Of a DNA stretch of 64,000 bases, positions 1-12,100 are shown one piece after another. Origin of the DNA: Tethya wilhelma (Eukaryota > Porifera > Demospongiae > Tethyida > Tethyidae); NCBI GenBank assembly GCA_964030475.1, contig CAXIPT010000001.1, positions 20,984,868-21,048,867 of the forward strand, read 5' to 3'. The stretch's first letter is position 1. Each line of letters begins with the position of its first letter. The notes under the pieces are model-generated. The model did not search any database, was not told the DNA's origin, and worked only from the letters and a program-made list of their open reading frames with translations. The position numbers and the translations under genes were made by a program.

Positions 1-94
<94 letters not shown>
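1..94. repeat. (AC)n microsatellite
   Basis: Uninterrupted AC dinucleotides run from the window edge to about position 94. The tract ends about ten bases before a splice acceptor, so it probably lies at the 3' end of an intron of the kinase gene that follows. Confidence 0.97.
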
Positions 95-96
<2 letters not shown>

Positions 97-103
97 TTCA
101 CAG

Positions 104-260
104 TCCTGAAGATCGTCCCAATTTTTCAGACATATCCACTTTCCTACAAGACGTCTATAAACAAATGCAACAAGAACTACCTCGGGATCGGGGCAGCTTA
201 CCTCACATCCCTCAACCAGCCCATCCACCCATCGTCCCACCTCGAAGTCCAAGAGTGTGA
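104..260 (+). CDS. C-terminal exon of a protein kinase (partial, probably tyrosine kinase)
   Basis: After a CAG acceptor at 101-103 an open frame of 51 codons reaches TGA at 258-260. It begins with PEDRPNFSDISTFLQ, which fits subdomain XI at the end of protein kinase catalytic domains (pattern P-E-x-R-P-x-F, then I-x-x-x-L). The invariant arginine of that subdomain is present. The remaining residues form a proline-rich tail (PQPAHPPIVPPRSPRV) typical of a cytoplasmic kinase terminus that could bind SH3 domains. The exon starts in codon phase 2, so the rest of the gene lies left of the window beyond the AC repeat. An antisense frame over the same bases has no recognisable domain. Tyrosine rather than serine/threonine kinase is inferred from the motif style only. 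Confidence 0.72.
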
Positions 261-791
261 TATAGTAGAACCAAAAAGGCTCCAAATCAGTTCTAGCAGG
301 TCAATATTATAAGCATGCAGTGTGTACAAAGTCATGCAACATAAAATTATAGATCATTGACAATATTATGTACAGACAGGCCACTACAGGAGCAAGATTT
401 TTTTGTATACAGTACCTATCAGTGAGATCATCATTATAATTTATAGCTATAATAATATAAATTTTAGTGTGTGTTATTGATTTTGTGTGATTCTTTGTGC
501 AGCATATTTCTACATGATGGGGAGTTTTTTTATGAGTGTACACATCATGAATATTTCAATTGTGCATATAATGTCAATGACGCAAGTGATCTGCATATGA
601 GTGTATTCATACATTGTCCACAATACACTGTACGTGAATATTGTGAAATCTTATCTTACATCATTATGACATTATGCTGATAATTTCAATCTCAATGTGT
701 GTATTGTTACTAAAAATAGCTATAACATGTTTCTAGGAAAGCCCCCTAGCTGGCTAGCATAGTGTGTATTTAAACCAGAACACATGCATGC
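261..791. other. Intergenic, AT-rich
   Basis: No coding signal is seen on either strand. It holds the kinase 3' end and the promoter of the next gene; TATTTAAA at 767-774 is a possible TATA box. If it is used, transcription would start near 800, favouring the ATG at 810 or 819 over the one at 792. Confidence 0.5.
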
Positions 792-2915
792 ATGCACATT
801 TTTTCCATAATGCTAGCTATGGAGTCACAAAACAACCACTGTGGTTTTTCGTTCAATTTCAAGCTTCCTCCTGAGGATCTTGCACTACGATCGGTAGCTA
901 TCAATGATGGTGTACCTGAGCTGATTTTTGATGCAGCAATGAAGGTGCCCACCTTAACAGAAGAGGATGTGGGCATTGCTTGCCGACTTGCGTGTGAAGG
1001 CAAACGACCGGAGTTCTTCTACTACGCTATTCCTTTTTCACACCCATTTCATGGTCGGCAGTACAAGCACTACAGTCCAGAGTGGCTCAAAGGGACCATA
1101 ACAGGAGAGCTCCTAGCAGAAGTGGATTGGTCCATGAAGTGTTTAAACATTGGGATTCGAAGTGACGAAACAAAAGAGAGGTTTTGGGCTTGGCAGGAAA
1201 CTAGTCAGCTTGAGGGACTAGCAACAAGACTTGATTTCCCTATGGACAAACCATCTGGTTCTGTCAAACTCTCTTGCAAAAGTGTGAAGGTGCAAATGGG
1301 TGAAACAGAATTGGTTTTTCTTGAAGAACCAAAATTGCAAATAATTGATGATGCCTGCTCATCTTACACTCAATACATCACCAATTACTTGGACAGCATC
1401 GCTTATTACGATGAGCCAAAGTTTCTTAAAATGAAAGAGATCATCAAGTTGACCTTAGCAGCTGAATGGCTTAAAGAGAAAGGGATAAGATTTAGTAGTC
1501 CATGGATGAGGAAATGTTCCTCTCCTCAGCTGAAGCCACGACCAATTGAAGTGAGGTCAAAAGGACCTCACGAAGACGAAATCAAAGAAGCCACATGGAG
1601 CTTAGTAAAACTGCTTCCTGAAACATCACATGAAGAGATCATGACAGTCCTAGGACCAATGACAGTGGATAATATGGCAGAGAAATCCATCACTGAGGAA
1701 GGAATCAAAGTCACAATAACCACAACAGTCGTACCTGCTGACCTTCCTTCACCAAAAATTGAAAAGATCACAACCATAAGAGCATCAGTTGATAGCTATG
1801 ATTGGCTTTATAGTGATTTGGATCCCAGCATGCCCATTGTTCCTGAAATCCCAGGACACCGAGAAGGAATCGTTCCTCGCAACGTTGAATCATGGTCTGA
1901 GCTTTTTGCTCAAACTGTCCCATGGCCTCGTGTTTGGAAGATGCCATATTATGAAGGAGCTGAAATACTATTTTCAGCAAGTGGTGGTGTTACTACAAGC
2001 AGTATACCAGTTACAAAGGTAGCAGCACCAGTCTCCCAACCTGTAGCATCATCAATATCTAGTGCCACAGTCAAACAACAGCGACAAGCTCAGGCTACAC
2101 GTGTGCGTGATAACATTCATGTGAAAGCTAAACGAGGAAATTCTAGAAATACTCAAAAGGTGACTCGTGAACAAGTCCCTCCAATAGCTTCGGTAGAAGT
2201 ACCACCTAAAAAGTTAACCAGTAATACCGAGCTATCACGTCGAAATCGGATACAAACTACTGAACAGAATCCAGCCATTGGTTGTGGTTGGCAGGATAAT
2301 GGTGGAGCTCAAATAAATGATAAAAAGGGGAAACACATCCTAAAACAACGCTCAGGACGGTGTCATATTGAGGAGCGAACAAAAGTAGATGGTAAACTCA
2401 AACAAAGGACACACATGGGAGCAAGTCTGCCCTTGCCACCACAAATTGGTGGTAATCAGGAACTTCAAGAAGCTGATCGAGAACAACACCAATCTATTGT
2501 AAATCAAGGTGACAGGAAAGCAAAATCCACAAGACAAGACCAGCGCCACCAGGCAACAAATACGACTGGTGAAGATTTGATAAAGGAAAAGGAAATGGTT
2601 CCTCAAGATAGTCCCACTGTTCCATCATCTCTTGAAGTTCCTGGTACTACTGAGTCAACAAAGGAAGCTAACCATCAATTGGCAGCTGAACATGAAGCTG
2701 TGGCCCCAAAAGATCTATTGTCACCATCTGGTTCGGATGACAGTGGAATCAGTGTATCATCTAGCAGTTTAGAATCTAGTCAGCCGAATGGAGCATCTGG
2801 TCAAGAACAAATGGAAAGTGACAAAATGCCAGCCACTGATGCAGAGAAAGACAAGACTGATTCTTCTAGTGATGACAGTGGTCATGACAGCCCAAGTGAA
2901 ATGGACACTTCGTAA
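792..2915 (+). CDS. Uncharacterised single-exon protein with serine/acidic-rich tail
   Basis: One open frame of 707 codons without introns, unusual next to the many-exon genes around it. Possible starts are 792, 810 and 819; the last has G at -3 and +4. Residues ~10-260 look like a compact folded domain with conserved-looking segments such as HPFHGRQYKHYSPEWLKGT, LLAEVDWSMKCL, SIAYYDEPKFLKM and LAAEWLKEKGI. I do not recognise a named family; similar uncharacterised proteins may exist in other marine invertebrates. Residues ~260-400 are less distinctive. From ~430 on the protein is low-complexity and polar (Q, K, S, T), ending in a serine/aspartate-rich region (GSDDSGISVSSSSLESSQ; SSSDDSGHDSPSEMD) with several acidic casein-kinase-2-like sites. 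No signal peptide or membrane segment is visible, so a cytoplasmic or nuclear location is likely. It could be a retrogene. No function is proposed. Confidence 0.85.
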   Translation: MHIFSIMLAMESQNNHCGFSFNFKLPPEDLALRSVAINDGVPELIFDAAMKVPTLTEEDVGIACRLACEGKRPEFFYYAIPFSHPFHGRQYKHYSPEWLKGTITGELLAEVDWSMKCLNIGIRSDETKERFWAWQETSQLEGLATRLDFPMDKPSGSVKLSCKSVKVQMGETELVFLEEPKLQIIDDACSSYTQYITNYLDSIAYYDEPKFLKMKEIIKLTLAAEWLKEKGIRFSSPWMRKCSSPQLKPRPIEVRSKGPHEDEIKEATWSLVKLLPETSHEEIMTVLGPMTVDNMAEKSITEEGIKVTITTTVVPADLPSPKIEKITTIRASVDSYDWLYSDLDPSMPIVPEIPGHREGIVPRNVESWSELFAQTVPWPRVWKMPYYEGAEILFSASGGVTTSSIPVTKVAAPVSQPVASSISSATVKQQRQAQATRVRDNIHVKAKRGNSRNTQKVTREQVPPIASVEVPPKKLTSNTELSRRNRIQTTEQNPAIGCGWQDNGGAQINDKKGKHILKQRSGRCHIEERTKVDGKLKQRTHMGASLPLPPQIGGNQELQEADREQHQSIVNQGDRKAKSTRQDQRHQATNTTGEDLIKEKEMVPQDSPTVPSSLEVPGTTESTKEANHQLAAEHEAVAPKDLLSPSGSDDSGISVSSSSLESSQPNGASGQEQMESDKMPATDAEKDKTDSSSDDSGHDSPSEMDTS

Positions 2916-3321
2916 TAATTATAATTACTGAGTAAACAATAATGGACATGAATAATATTACTATTGTGCAGACTGAGGATATACTTGACTAACTTTTATT
3001 GCTTTATTAGTAGAGTTCAAACAGTATTGTACTCTATACATTTATTATGATCATAATTCTTTGGACTTGTACTGCCAGTATACTGTAAAACAATCACACT
3101 ATTAAACTCACACAACACACTAAGTCTTGGGTGTATTACTATGATGTGTAGGCAATTATACAAGAGGTATCACACATGCATGGATGTATGCCTATGCATA
3201 AAGTATCCAAATCTTTATAAAGTTACTATACTGAGTCAATACTGACTGAGCCACTATTACTACATTGTGCAATATTAATTATCAGTAAGTATCTCACACT
3301 GTGTGACATTATCGTCATCAG
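2916..3321. other. Convergent intergenic region
   Basis: Lies between the 3' end of the single-exon gene and the 3' end of the ammonium transporter on the opposite strand. AT-rich; it should hold both 3' untranslated regions. Nothing else is seen. Confidence 0.6.
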
Positions 3322-6300
3322 TCAAGATGCCGTTACCAAGTCACCATCATCCGTAGCACCATAATGTTGCCTAGGAACTGAATCTAGACATGGACTTTCC
3401 TCCCTTTTGGCCGTACGCCGTATTCTGTTTAAAGTAATAGTTAGCGTCTTTTCATCTCTATCATTCAGTTTTCCAACAGGTTTATTTTCAATTTCGTTGA
3501 AATGAGTGAACAGAAGAGAACCCTCAAAACGATTTACATTACAAGTTAAAATCCTGTAGATAATGGTGTGTGCATTCACACATTCGAAATGGTGTCATGA
3601 TTTTGTTTATTTCAAATGAGTTGCCATTATACTATGTCATATAATATTATACCTGACTGGGATTATCCAGAGAGCAAGAAAGGTAACTGTGCACATTATT
3701 AAAGACCAAACCGTAATGATGATGGCTCCTAGAAGCTGAAAGCCAATCTGAAAACTTTTGTCATCAATCTAATAAGAATGATGGTCAATGAGACTCAGTG
3801 TATGTCAGGCATGCACAGTTATATTATGCTTACAGACTCTGGCAAAATTGAGTCGACACAGAAGCAAAGCGTTTCATAGAGCTCCCTTATCAAGCAAGGC
3901 TGGCTGAAAAATCCAACGCATAAGAGTCCCCAGAAGCCACTAGTGTGTTATTTTTCAGAGAAAGTAAAATCATAATAATGTTAGCACTTCAAGCCAAATC
4001 TGATGATTATTATGCAACATACCACATAGCATGGACAGGAAAGACTCTAGCTCCATCATGTAGTCCCAGTGCATACTCAATAACACAACCAATGTGGTAG
4101 AACAGAACTGTAAACACTGTACGTGTGTACCATGGATAGCATAAATTAATAATCAGCTAGTGCAACACAGGATAGCCTCCTCTTTCATTCAATATTATGT
4201 TTGTTAAGTTTGGTGGATATTATTAGGAATCCTGCAGGCATGTAAAGTGCTAGCCTAGCTTATAATATAATTATAACATTTATTATATAATATACCTCCG
4301 ATCCAAATAGCATTTTGTGGCTCAATGAAAGGGCAACAACCAGTAACTGCTACAAGACCTCCAAGGACAGCATTAGCGATCTCATTTATATTGAAGGTCT
4401 CATCTTTTTTGATAAACTGAACCAGCCCTGAGACACATGTCTGAGTTGTTCCAGCACTGGCACATGCTAAACACATGGTGAGGGCTATACGACCAACAGC
4501 TGCATGTAAGGTCTTGCCTGCAAGAGTAAACCAACATACAGAAATATAATTGATTGATGCATCCATATGGGTACTATACACTAGCTGTGCATGATATAGT
4601 TAGCACTTACGAGAAATACTCTCTGTTGAACCAGCATTAAATGCAAACCTGAAAAAAATATTATTATAAAATGCATAAGCCTAGCAAAATTAATACAAGA
4701 TTTCAACCACTGACAAACCATGTAGTCCAAAGGATAAGAATTCCAAGAGCAGCCGAGTCAATGAATTCATCTCCTCCACCACTGGGGTACATCCAGTCAA
4801 AGAATCTTGACACACAGTTTGTGCTGTATGTTGTATACATAACTAAGTATGCACTGACCATGCGGTATATGAATTCTGAATATAATTATGCACAGTGACT
4901 GTCTCTATACATGGTAGAAAAGAATAATTGTTATGATATGGTATGCATTTAAAGTTAATTAATTTTGTGTTCAAAAAATTTCATGTACAGGATTTCACAG
5001 ATCATGAATCATTGATCCATGTTACCGTGAATATATATCCACGTACAAAACTTCCCCACTATTGCATTACTCTCTCAAGACACATTTTAAAACTATATTT
5101 AAGCATGCAGGGGTGAAAAAAAGGATCAACCATGCAGGGGAAACCCACACAGATACACTATGATTTACTGCTTATCAGTCTGCTCAGGTTGAGGATCTTC
5201 TTCAGTTTCCCGTCCACTCCCTTCAAGAGGTCTCTGTATCATAACAGTTAATTATAATATACAGACAATTAAGCCATACTAGTATTATTGTCATCAACCT
5301 CATGACTTTTTAATACCATGTTTTTTGCTGTTCTTCCTTTATACCATTTATACTTGAAATTACTACTTTCAATCTTGTGGAATACAGCTAAGACAAAACC
5401 GCCAATTCCACCTATAAAATATAGTAGCACGTAGTAATAATTATAATTTATTAAAGGAACTGCATGTGTCACTATATATAAGCACTGTTTTAATTTGGTA
5501 CCAAAAGTAAAATGTGTGACGTTTTGTGACGTTTTTTTGTTGACAAATGTGCAGTATACATTATAATTATACACAGAGCTATAATAGTGACACAGTTCGT
5601 TTAAAGCATGTACAATTTTCATGTGACTATATAATTATGCATGACGATCGCATTATTGATTTAACAATCATGCATGGTAATTGAGGAACTACATGCACTT
5701 GCACCATGCACTTTGTCACATAATTATATTATAGTTACAAGTCTCTTACCACACAAATGGACAAGTCCTGAGCCAGCAAAGTCAATAAATACGATGCTTT
5801 CAGCCACAGACGTGCTGTTATCACTTTGAGTCTTATCAAGTGACCTAAACTGGTGATCTCGTCTAGAAACAAACGTCCCATCACAAAATCGATAGGGAGA
5901 CATGATCATCCCCAAAGGATCTGGACAAGCTGTGGACCAGAAGATTCTGGCTAAAAATGGATGTATTAGTGCCTGAAAATGAAGTTACAGGTGTATACAA
6001 ATTATAATATACTGCTATACACATAACTTGCATACAATTTGAATTTACAAAAAATAATTTAATAAGAGGGTGTTTTTTTACTTTGCATGATACACCACGG
6101 ATATTACAGCTTATGATTCACTCACAGTCATTATGAAAGAATAGAAGAAGATAGCAGGTGCCCTCATGTGGACTTTGCTTTGTCCTACCAGTGTTCCACC
6201 CAAAATTGTTGCCGTGTTAGTTGCAAATGTGAACTGAAACAATTTGTGGCAATAACATCACTGTCACAGGTTTGCTTTAGACATTCTGTGATCACATGTA

Positions 6301-7742
6301 TAGTATCTCACCCTAAAGAACCAGAAAATGTAGTCCTGTTCTTCTCCAACTACACTGGCATCAGTGTTGCCAGAGAGAGCATAACCAAAAAGCCAGAAGC
6401 CTAAAGTTCCACCAAATATGTCAATGTATTTCTACCGTGATCAATAAAGATAAGAGACTCACATTAAGGCCAGATCTATGTACGTATGACATTATATGGG
6501 GCATAAAAATTAATAATGATGGATAGTAGTCAATATTCCAGCTATATATAATATGGTAATATTATATTATATCAAAGTATGGAACTATCAAGACTCTGTA
6601 ATAAATTTCAACATACTGTGAGCACTACTCGTCTCCTGAACTGTGCTTCTCGTACACTAAAGGCCTGTTCAACAAACAAGAATCCAGCTTTCTGTATGAT
6701 ATATGCAGTAAGAATTTAACAGCTATAATAACACAACAATAAACTATAAATGTAGGCTAAAAATAAAGCTATTGAAATAAATTAAAGGTTAATCTGCACA
6801 ATATATGTGTCATTGATCAAGTTCACATAATTGACATTATCCTTCTTCCAGCTATCGTGCATCACATGTGACATGGATTATATTATTGTCCTGATAGTTT
6901 ACTTGGAATTCAACTATACTGAAAGGTAAACTGATATGATAGAGATTATAGAGGTTATGTGACAGTACAACCAGGCCATTGTCAACATTACACAAAATGG
7001 TCATGTGTACCAATAATTGAATTCATGACCATTACCATGGAAGGGAATTATGCATACACAACAAGTATATAATATTATTCAAAAAACAATTAATTTTATT
7101 TATTTGATTCTGTAAACAATCATGCACCTACATGCAAGCAGTAGCTAGGTGACAATTATGCTATTTGCCTTTTCACGAATCAGGTCATCATGCAGTGAGC
7201 TGATGTGAGCCTGGAGTTGCCGGCCCGGCAGCTAGATAGTGACTCCATGCAGACCATTATTAGATATTAATATATCCACTCATGCATACGCATTGCAGTC
7301 AGCTCACATACGTATACCTTAGCATGTATGCAGACAACTCCTTGAGGCAAGAGTTATTGATGATGCCACATAAAATTGACACAGGCTACTGATAGTAGAA
7401 GTGCCCTTGATCAATGCACCAAAAGTAGTAGTGGTTGCAATAAACTTACCATGAAAAACATGAGAATGGCACACATCATCACCCATGCTGCACTGGGATC
7501 ATCATATCGATCAGAATAAAGGAATGGCTGAGGGTCACTGGTCTGCAAAATTTATAATAGAATGGTGAAAAGTAACTACAGTAGTATAGGCCATAAACAC
7601 TTACATTAGAACGATTAATGCACGAAGAGTTTTCTCGATTGAAGCACTGCGTCAGAAAATCAGGACAGGCACTCTCATTATCAAAACAAGGTTCTGCACG
7701 TTCACGCCATAAATTGCAATCCTGTGACAAACAAGATTCCAT
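3322..7742 (-). CDS. Ammonium transporter (Amt family), 15 exons
   Basis: Integral membrane channel/transporter for NH4+/NH3. Exons on the minus strand: 7605-7742, 7450-7542, 6617-6691, 6312-6431, 6126-6233, 5750-5972, 5299-5411, 5169-5233, 4719-4805, 4611-4648, 4296-4517, 4023-4107, 3834-3939, 3653-3768, 3322-3553. They sum to 1821 nt, 606 codons plus stop, with matching phases at every junction. Amt hallmarks in order: AGFLFVEQAFSVRE, GGTLGFWLFGYAL, FIDFAGSGLVHLCGG (first pore His), ILILWTTWFAFNAGS, GGLVAVTGCCPFIEP and FPVHAMCGFWG (second pore His). Both twin histidines are kept. Odd points: a cysteine-rich N-terminus (about six Cys in the first 45 residues), a long TM5-TM6 insert, and weak donors (GTTGAT at exon 7, GTTTGT at exon 9). 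Reading through the exon 7 donor gives an early stop at 5269, so that junction is the least certain. The tail is about 75 residues and basic. Confidence 0.92.
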
Positions 7743-7967
7743 ATTTCAACAAAAAAAGTAAACTAGATCACAGTTGAATTCTGGATTGAGTTGAAGAACC
7801 CTCTGTCATAAATTTAAATGCAAGTCGTCAACTGGAATATTAAATTTTAGTGATGCAATTGTAGGGGATTTCTCAGGTCAAGAGTGTGGGTCAAAATCAG
7901 TTGGCGGTTAGACGGACCATAAAATTAATTTTATTTGAGACCTAAAGTAACGGTTTGAGTTATTAAA
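7743..7967. promoter_or_regulatory. Shared head-to-head promoter region
   Basis: Only 225 bp separate the start codons of the ammonium transporter (minus strand) and the LRRK-type gene (plus strand). Both promoters and 5' untranslated regions must fit here or overlap into the genes. No TATA box is clear. Co-regulation is inference only. Confidence 0.55.
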
Positions 7968-9099
7968 ATGAGCCGTGCAGCTGAGCTTGTGGACATTCTT
8001 ACAAGATCTACAGAAGAAAACCCTAGCAACCAGTTGATCCAGTTTCTGGAAAACTGTAAACAAGACAAAGTAGATGTTTGCATTGTCATTAACACCCCTA
8101 TTACGAGGTATGGCAACCGTACTTCAGTGCACTTAGCTGTTGCCAATGGGCTACATGAATGTCTGGACATACTGCTAATGAATGGAGGTAAGAAGTGCTG
8201 CTATATAGCATAAAATAACGGACATTTAATACTGAACAAAATAGATAGCCTGAGTGTAGCTAGTATTGTGGTAAGCAATGAGTGTAGCATATATCTATTT
8301 CTATAGGTGACCCTAACAGTCAATCTGGACCTGCTGATATGTGTCAGGTGAGTATGTGCTGTATAGCGGGTAAATTTGGTGAATTGGTGAATTATATTCT
8401 ATAAATCACCAAATCAGTAAAAATCGCCAAACAGTTTTATAATGTACACACACACATATTAACAATGCAGCATGCAGAATTAAAATTATAATCGCCAAAT
8501 TTAACATCATGCACCATCATGCTAAAATGAAAATTTGCCAAATTTTAAGCCCATCAAATTTACCAAATTTACCGGCTATAATGGTATATAAATTTACTTC
8601 TGACTGTCAATTATTAATCAAGCTGTTTTTCATCTGAAAATGCATGTAGAGCCCACTCCACATTGCAGCAAAGCGAGGTTACATACGCTGCTTGGAGCTC
8701 CTCCTCCTGAAATACTATGCTCAGATGGATGTGCTGGATAGCGATCACCGTAAACCACAGGACAACCTACTTGAGGGAAGAATTGAAAGTCTTAGGATGT
8801 TTAATCATGCCTATGCTAAACGTAATTATCCTGCACCACAGCATGACTATATGAAGTTTGTCGAAGGTATACTATGTAAACATTCAAATTAATTATTGTG
8901 CAACACTGTTTCAATGTTATTTCTTTTCTTTTCTTTTCTTTTTTTTTTTACTAATAATTGATGCTAGCACTGCACCAAATGGTTGAAAGGAATGACTTTG
9001 AGAGGTTCAAGGAAATCTATGATCATCTGCCAAAAGAGTTTCTGGACTTGGCTTTGAGATGGACTGATTTTGAACAACAAACTCTCCTCTACAGGTGTG

Positions 9100-9140
<41 letters not shown>

Positions 9141-12100
9141 ACTTGTAGATATGGGTTATGCATACACATTAATCAATTAAGTGAGTAGGTCAAGTCTTTC
9201 GTATTTCATCAGACCTCTTTTTTTTTCTTCGTGTGCAAGGGAGTAGTCTGGGCACAAGACTACTCCTATATAAGCCTTTGGTGGCTGGGGAGGGTGGTAC
9301 CATGATGGGAAAGACTGCATGATTGAGATAGGTGCATTATGAATACATTCACTCATTTAATTCTATGTTTTCTAAATTGCAATTAACAGAGCTGTACAGG
9401 TGGGGTCAACAGATATAGTACAACACATGCTCGAAAAGAGTCCATATGAACCTCTTCACAATCTTAAGAATCCACTGGAAACACCACTGGTTGTTGCCTG
9501 CCGCAATTGTAACCACGAACTTGCGTTTCTTTTGCTCAAACACTCTCCCGGTCTTCTCTTTCCTTACCAGTCTGGTGACGTCTGTTTGCCTCTTTCTATT
9601 GCAGCCACCAATGGCGATGAAATCCTTGTTAATAGGATTTTAAATGTGCTTATTGAAAGTGGAAAGTACAACAAAGATCACAAATTGAATCTCGATTTTT
9701 ACGATACTGATGGTTGTACTCCGTTACTAAATGCTTGCATGAACGGTCATTCTGAAATTATCAAAATGCTACTCAGTTTTCATTTGAACAATGCCAATTG
9801 TGTTGCCCTCAATGTGAATACACTACACAGAGTAAGTGGACGTCCTCCTCTACATGAAGCAGCCCAAATAGGGAACTGTGATATTGTTGAGGCACTACTA
9901 CTCATGGAAAATATCGATGTCCACAAGACAGCTAAACCATCCAGCCAGACCCACAAGCACATAGTGGATAACAGTCCAAATTTGTCTGCTCCCTCGCATT
10001 CTACCTCTTCTGCATCTCTGCTTTCACAGCCAGATGAAGTAAATTCGTTGAGTACCAGTACTGAGCCACGTTTGTCATCGCCATGCAGTGACTCTTCTTG
10101 CAGTGAGTTGCGCATTGAGGAAGCAGCTCCAGATGGTGAACCACAACCGGATAATGTTGACGCAACTCAAGTGCCAACTGTTGTTGACACACCATTTCGA
10201 ATATACCTGAATATCCGATCGAGAAAGCTTGCCAAACTGAGACACAAGTTGTCAGACGATTATCATCCGTTTGAGAGACTCAAAGTCACAGCACTTGTTG
10301 TAGCTTGTGCACACGGACACAAAGATGTTGTCACACTCTTACTGCAGCATGGATCATGTGATGAGAGTGGCTTTGCTTGCAGAATTGCTCACCTGGTTCA
10401 AAGAGATGACCTGGCCCAATTGATTCTCTCCTACCACTGTAGCATTGTTCCCACAGTTGGTGATAATGATCCTGCTAGAATTGCACTCGACTGGAGTAAG
10501 AAAAGGATGCCAGTCTGTGAAGCAATTTTTTTGAGCTCTGAACTTAATTTTTTCCCAAGTAGAGACGACGAAATGCCAAACACAAGATTTGATGCCACAA
10601 CAATCGCTGAAGTCCACTTGAATGGCAATTACTTCACAAATGTCCCAATCGAGTTATTTCAGTTGCCAAATGTAATACAAATCAATTTATCAAGAAATGA
10701 ACTGTGTGCTCTACCAACAGACACATCCCAAGATAACTCAGGATGGCAATGTTCCTGTCTCAAGGAATTAGACCTGGATCACAATGCATTAGACACCATT
10801 CCTATGGTAGTGTGGTGTCAACACAATTTAAGGACTTTAGTTCTCTCACGTAATAGGCTAAGGGTACTAAAAGATGAGGATCCAATGAAAATTTCAAAGT
10901 CACTGGCAGACATTGATCTCTCTCACAATGAACTCGAAGCTATTCCTCACTTTGTGTTCACCTTGCCACAACTGAAGAAGCTGATGCTACATCACAATAG
11001 CATCGAGTCACTTCCAGAAGCTGTTTGGGACTGCAAGCTACTTCGAGAACTGGATGTCAGTCACAATCACCTCAAAACCTTACCATTGATGAATGAAGAG
11101 GATGAAACAGATCCCGTTGCCCTCGCAACTACGTATACTGTGCACCATTCTAAAGCCAACATTAGGAGAGTACAAAACCTTCCCATGTATGCCAGTGAAC
11201 AAACATTGACCGTGCGAAGTATAAGAACCTATCGAAGTTTGAATCCAATATCGTGGAACATTGCAGTGACTCCTCTTGAGTATTCATCACTGCATGTGCT
11301 CAAACTCTCAAACAACCGAATCCAGGCTTTTCCCAATGCACTAGCTTGTTTGGCTCCTAACCTCACTGAGCTGGACATATCCGATAATCCGATCAGGTCT
11401 GTCAGTATTCACCTTATCCCTCCTCTGATGAGCAAGTTAAAAGCTGAGAACTGCCAAATCGAAGAGTTTGGGATGGATAACGATCTGCCAATACTCAAAT
11501 GTCGCCACAGAATGCAGGGTGTACCGTGCCAACACCGGAGTCACCGAGCCTTAATGTATCTGAAAATACTTTCTCTTCGCAACAATCGAATTAAGTGTTT
11601 GAAGTTGCTCCGCCAAGATCCTGAGAGACCAGAAGCCATTCAAGACGAACAGCTGTTTTTGAGTACGATTAACCCCGAAAATCTTCTGTATCCTTTTCTT
11701 GAAAGTCTAGACCTGAGCAAGAATGTTCTGCAGGGAAAGTTGAACCCAAACATCGGACACCAGATATCCATTTGGGAACCATCTTGTTGAGTGGTAATCC
11801 TGAGCTTATAGAAATCCCAAATGAAATGGGACTTCTGAAAGATACAGGCCACTTCAGATCCTTGGCAATCGATAATTGTCCTAACTTGATAAACCCGCTG
11901 AGAGACTATCATAACCTAGGCTCTGATCGAATCCTAACACTGATGAAATCAAACCTCAAAGAGTAAGTTAGTTAACATATAAAGGCTGTAATAATGATCG
12001 GTTTTGTTTAAGAATAGACTCCAACATTCTGTTATGCCGCAGTACGGTGTTGTATCGTACAATTAAACTCTTTCTGGTTGGTGATGGACAAAGGGGGAAA

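Noticed and set aside
94..285. Antisense 63-codon frame over the kinase exon
   Set aside because: It has no recognisable domain and overlaps the plus-strand exon with a clear kinase motif and splice acceptor.
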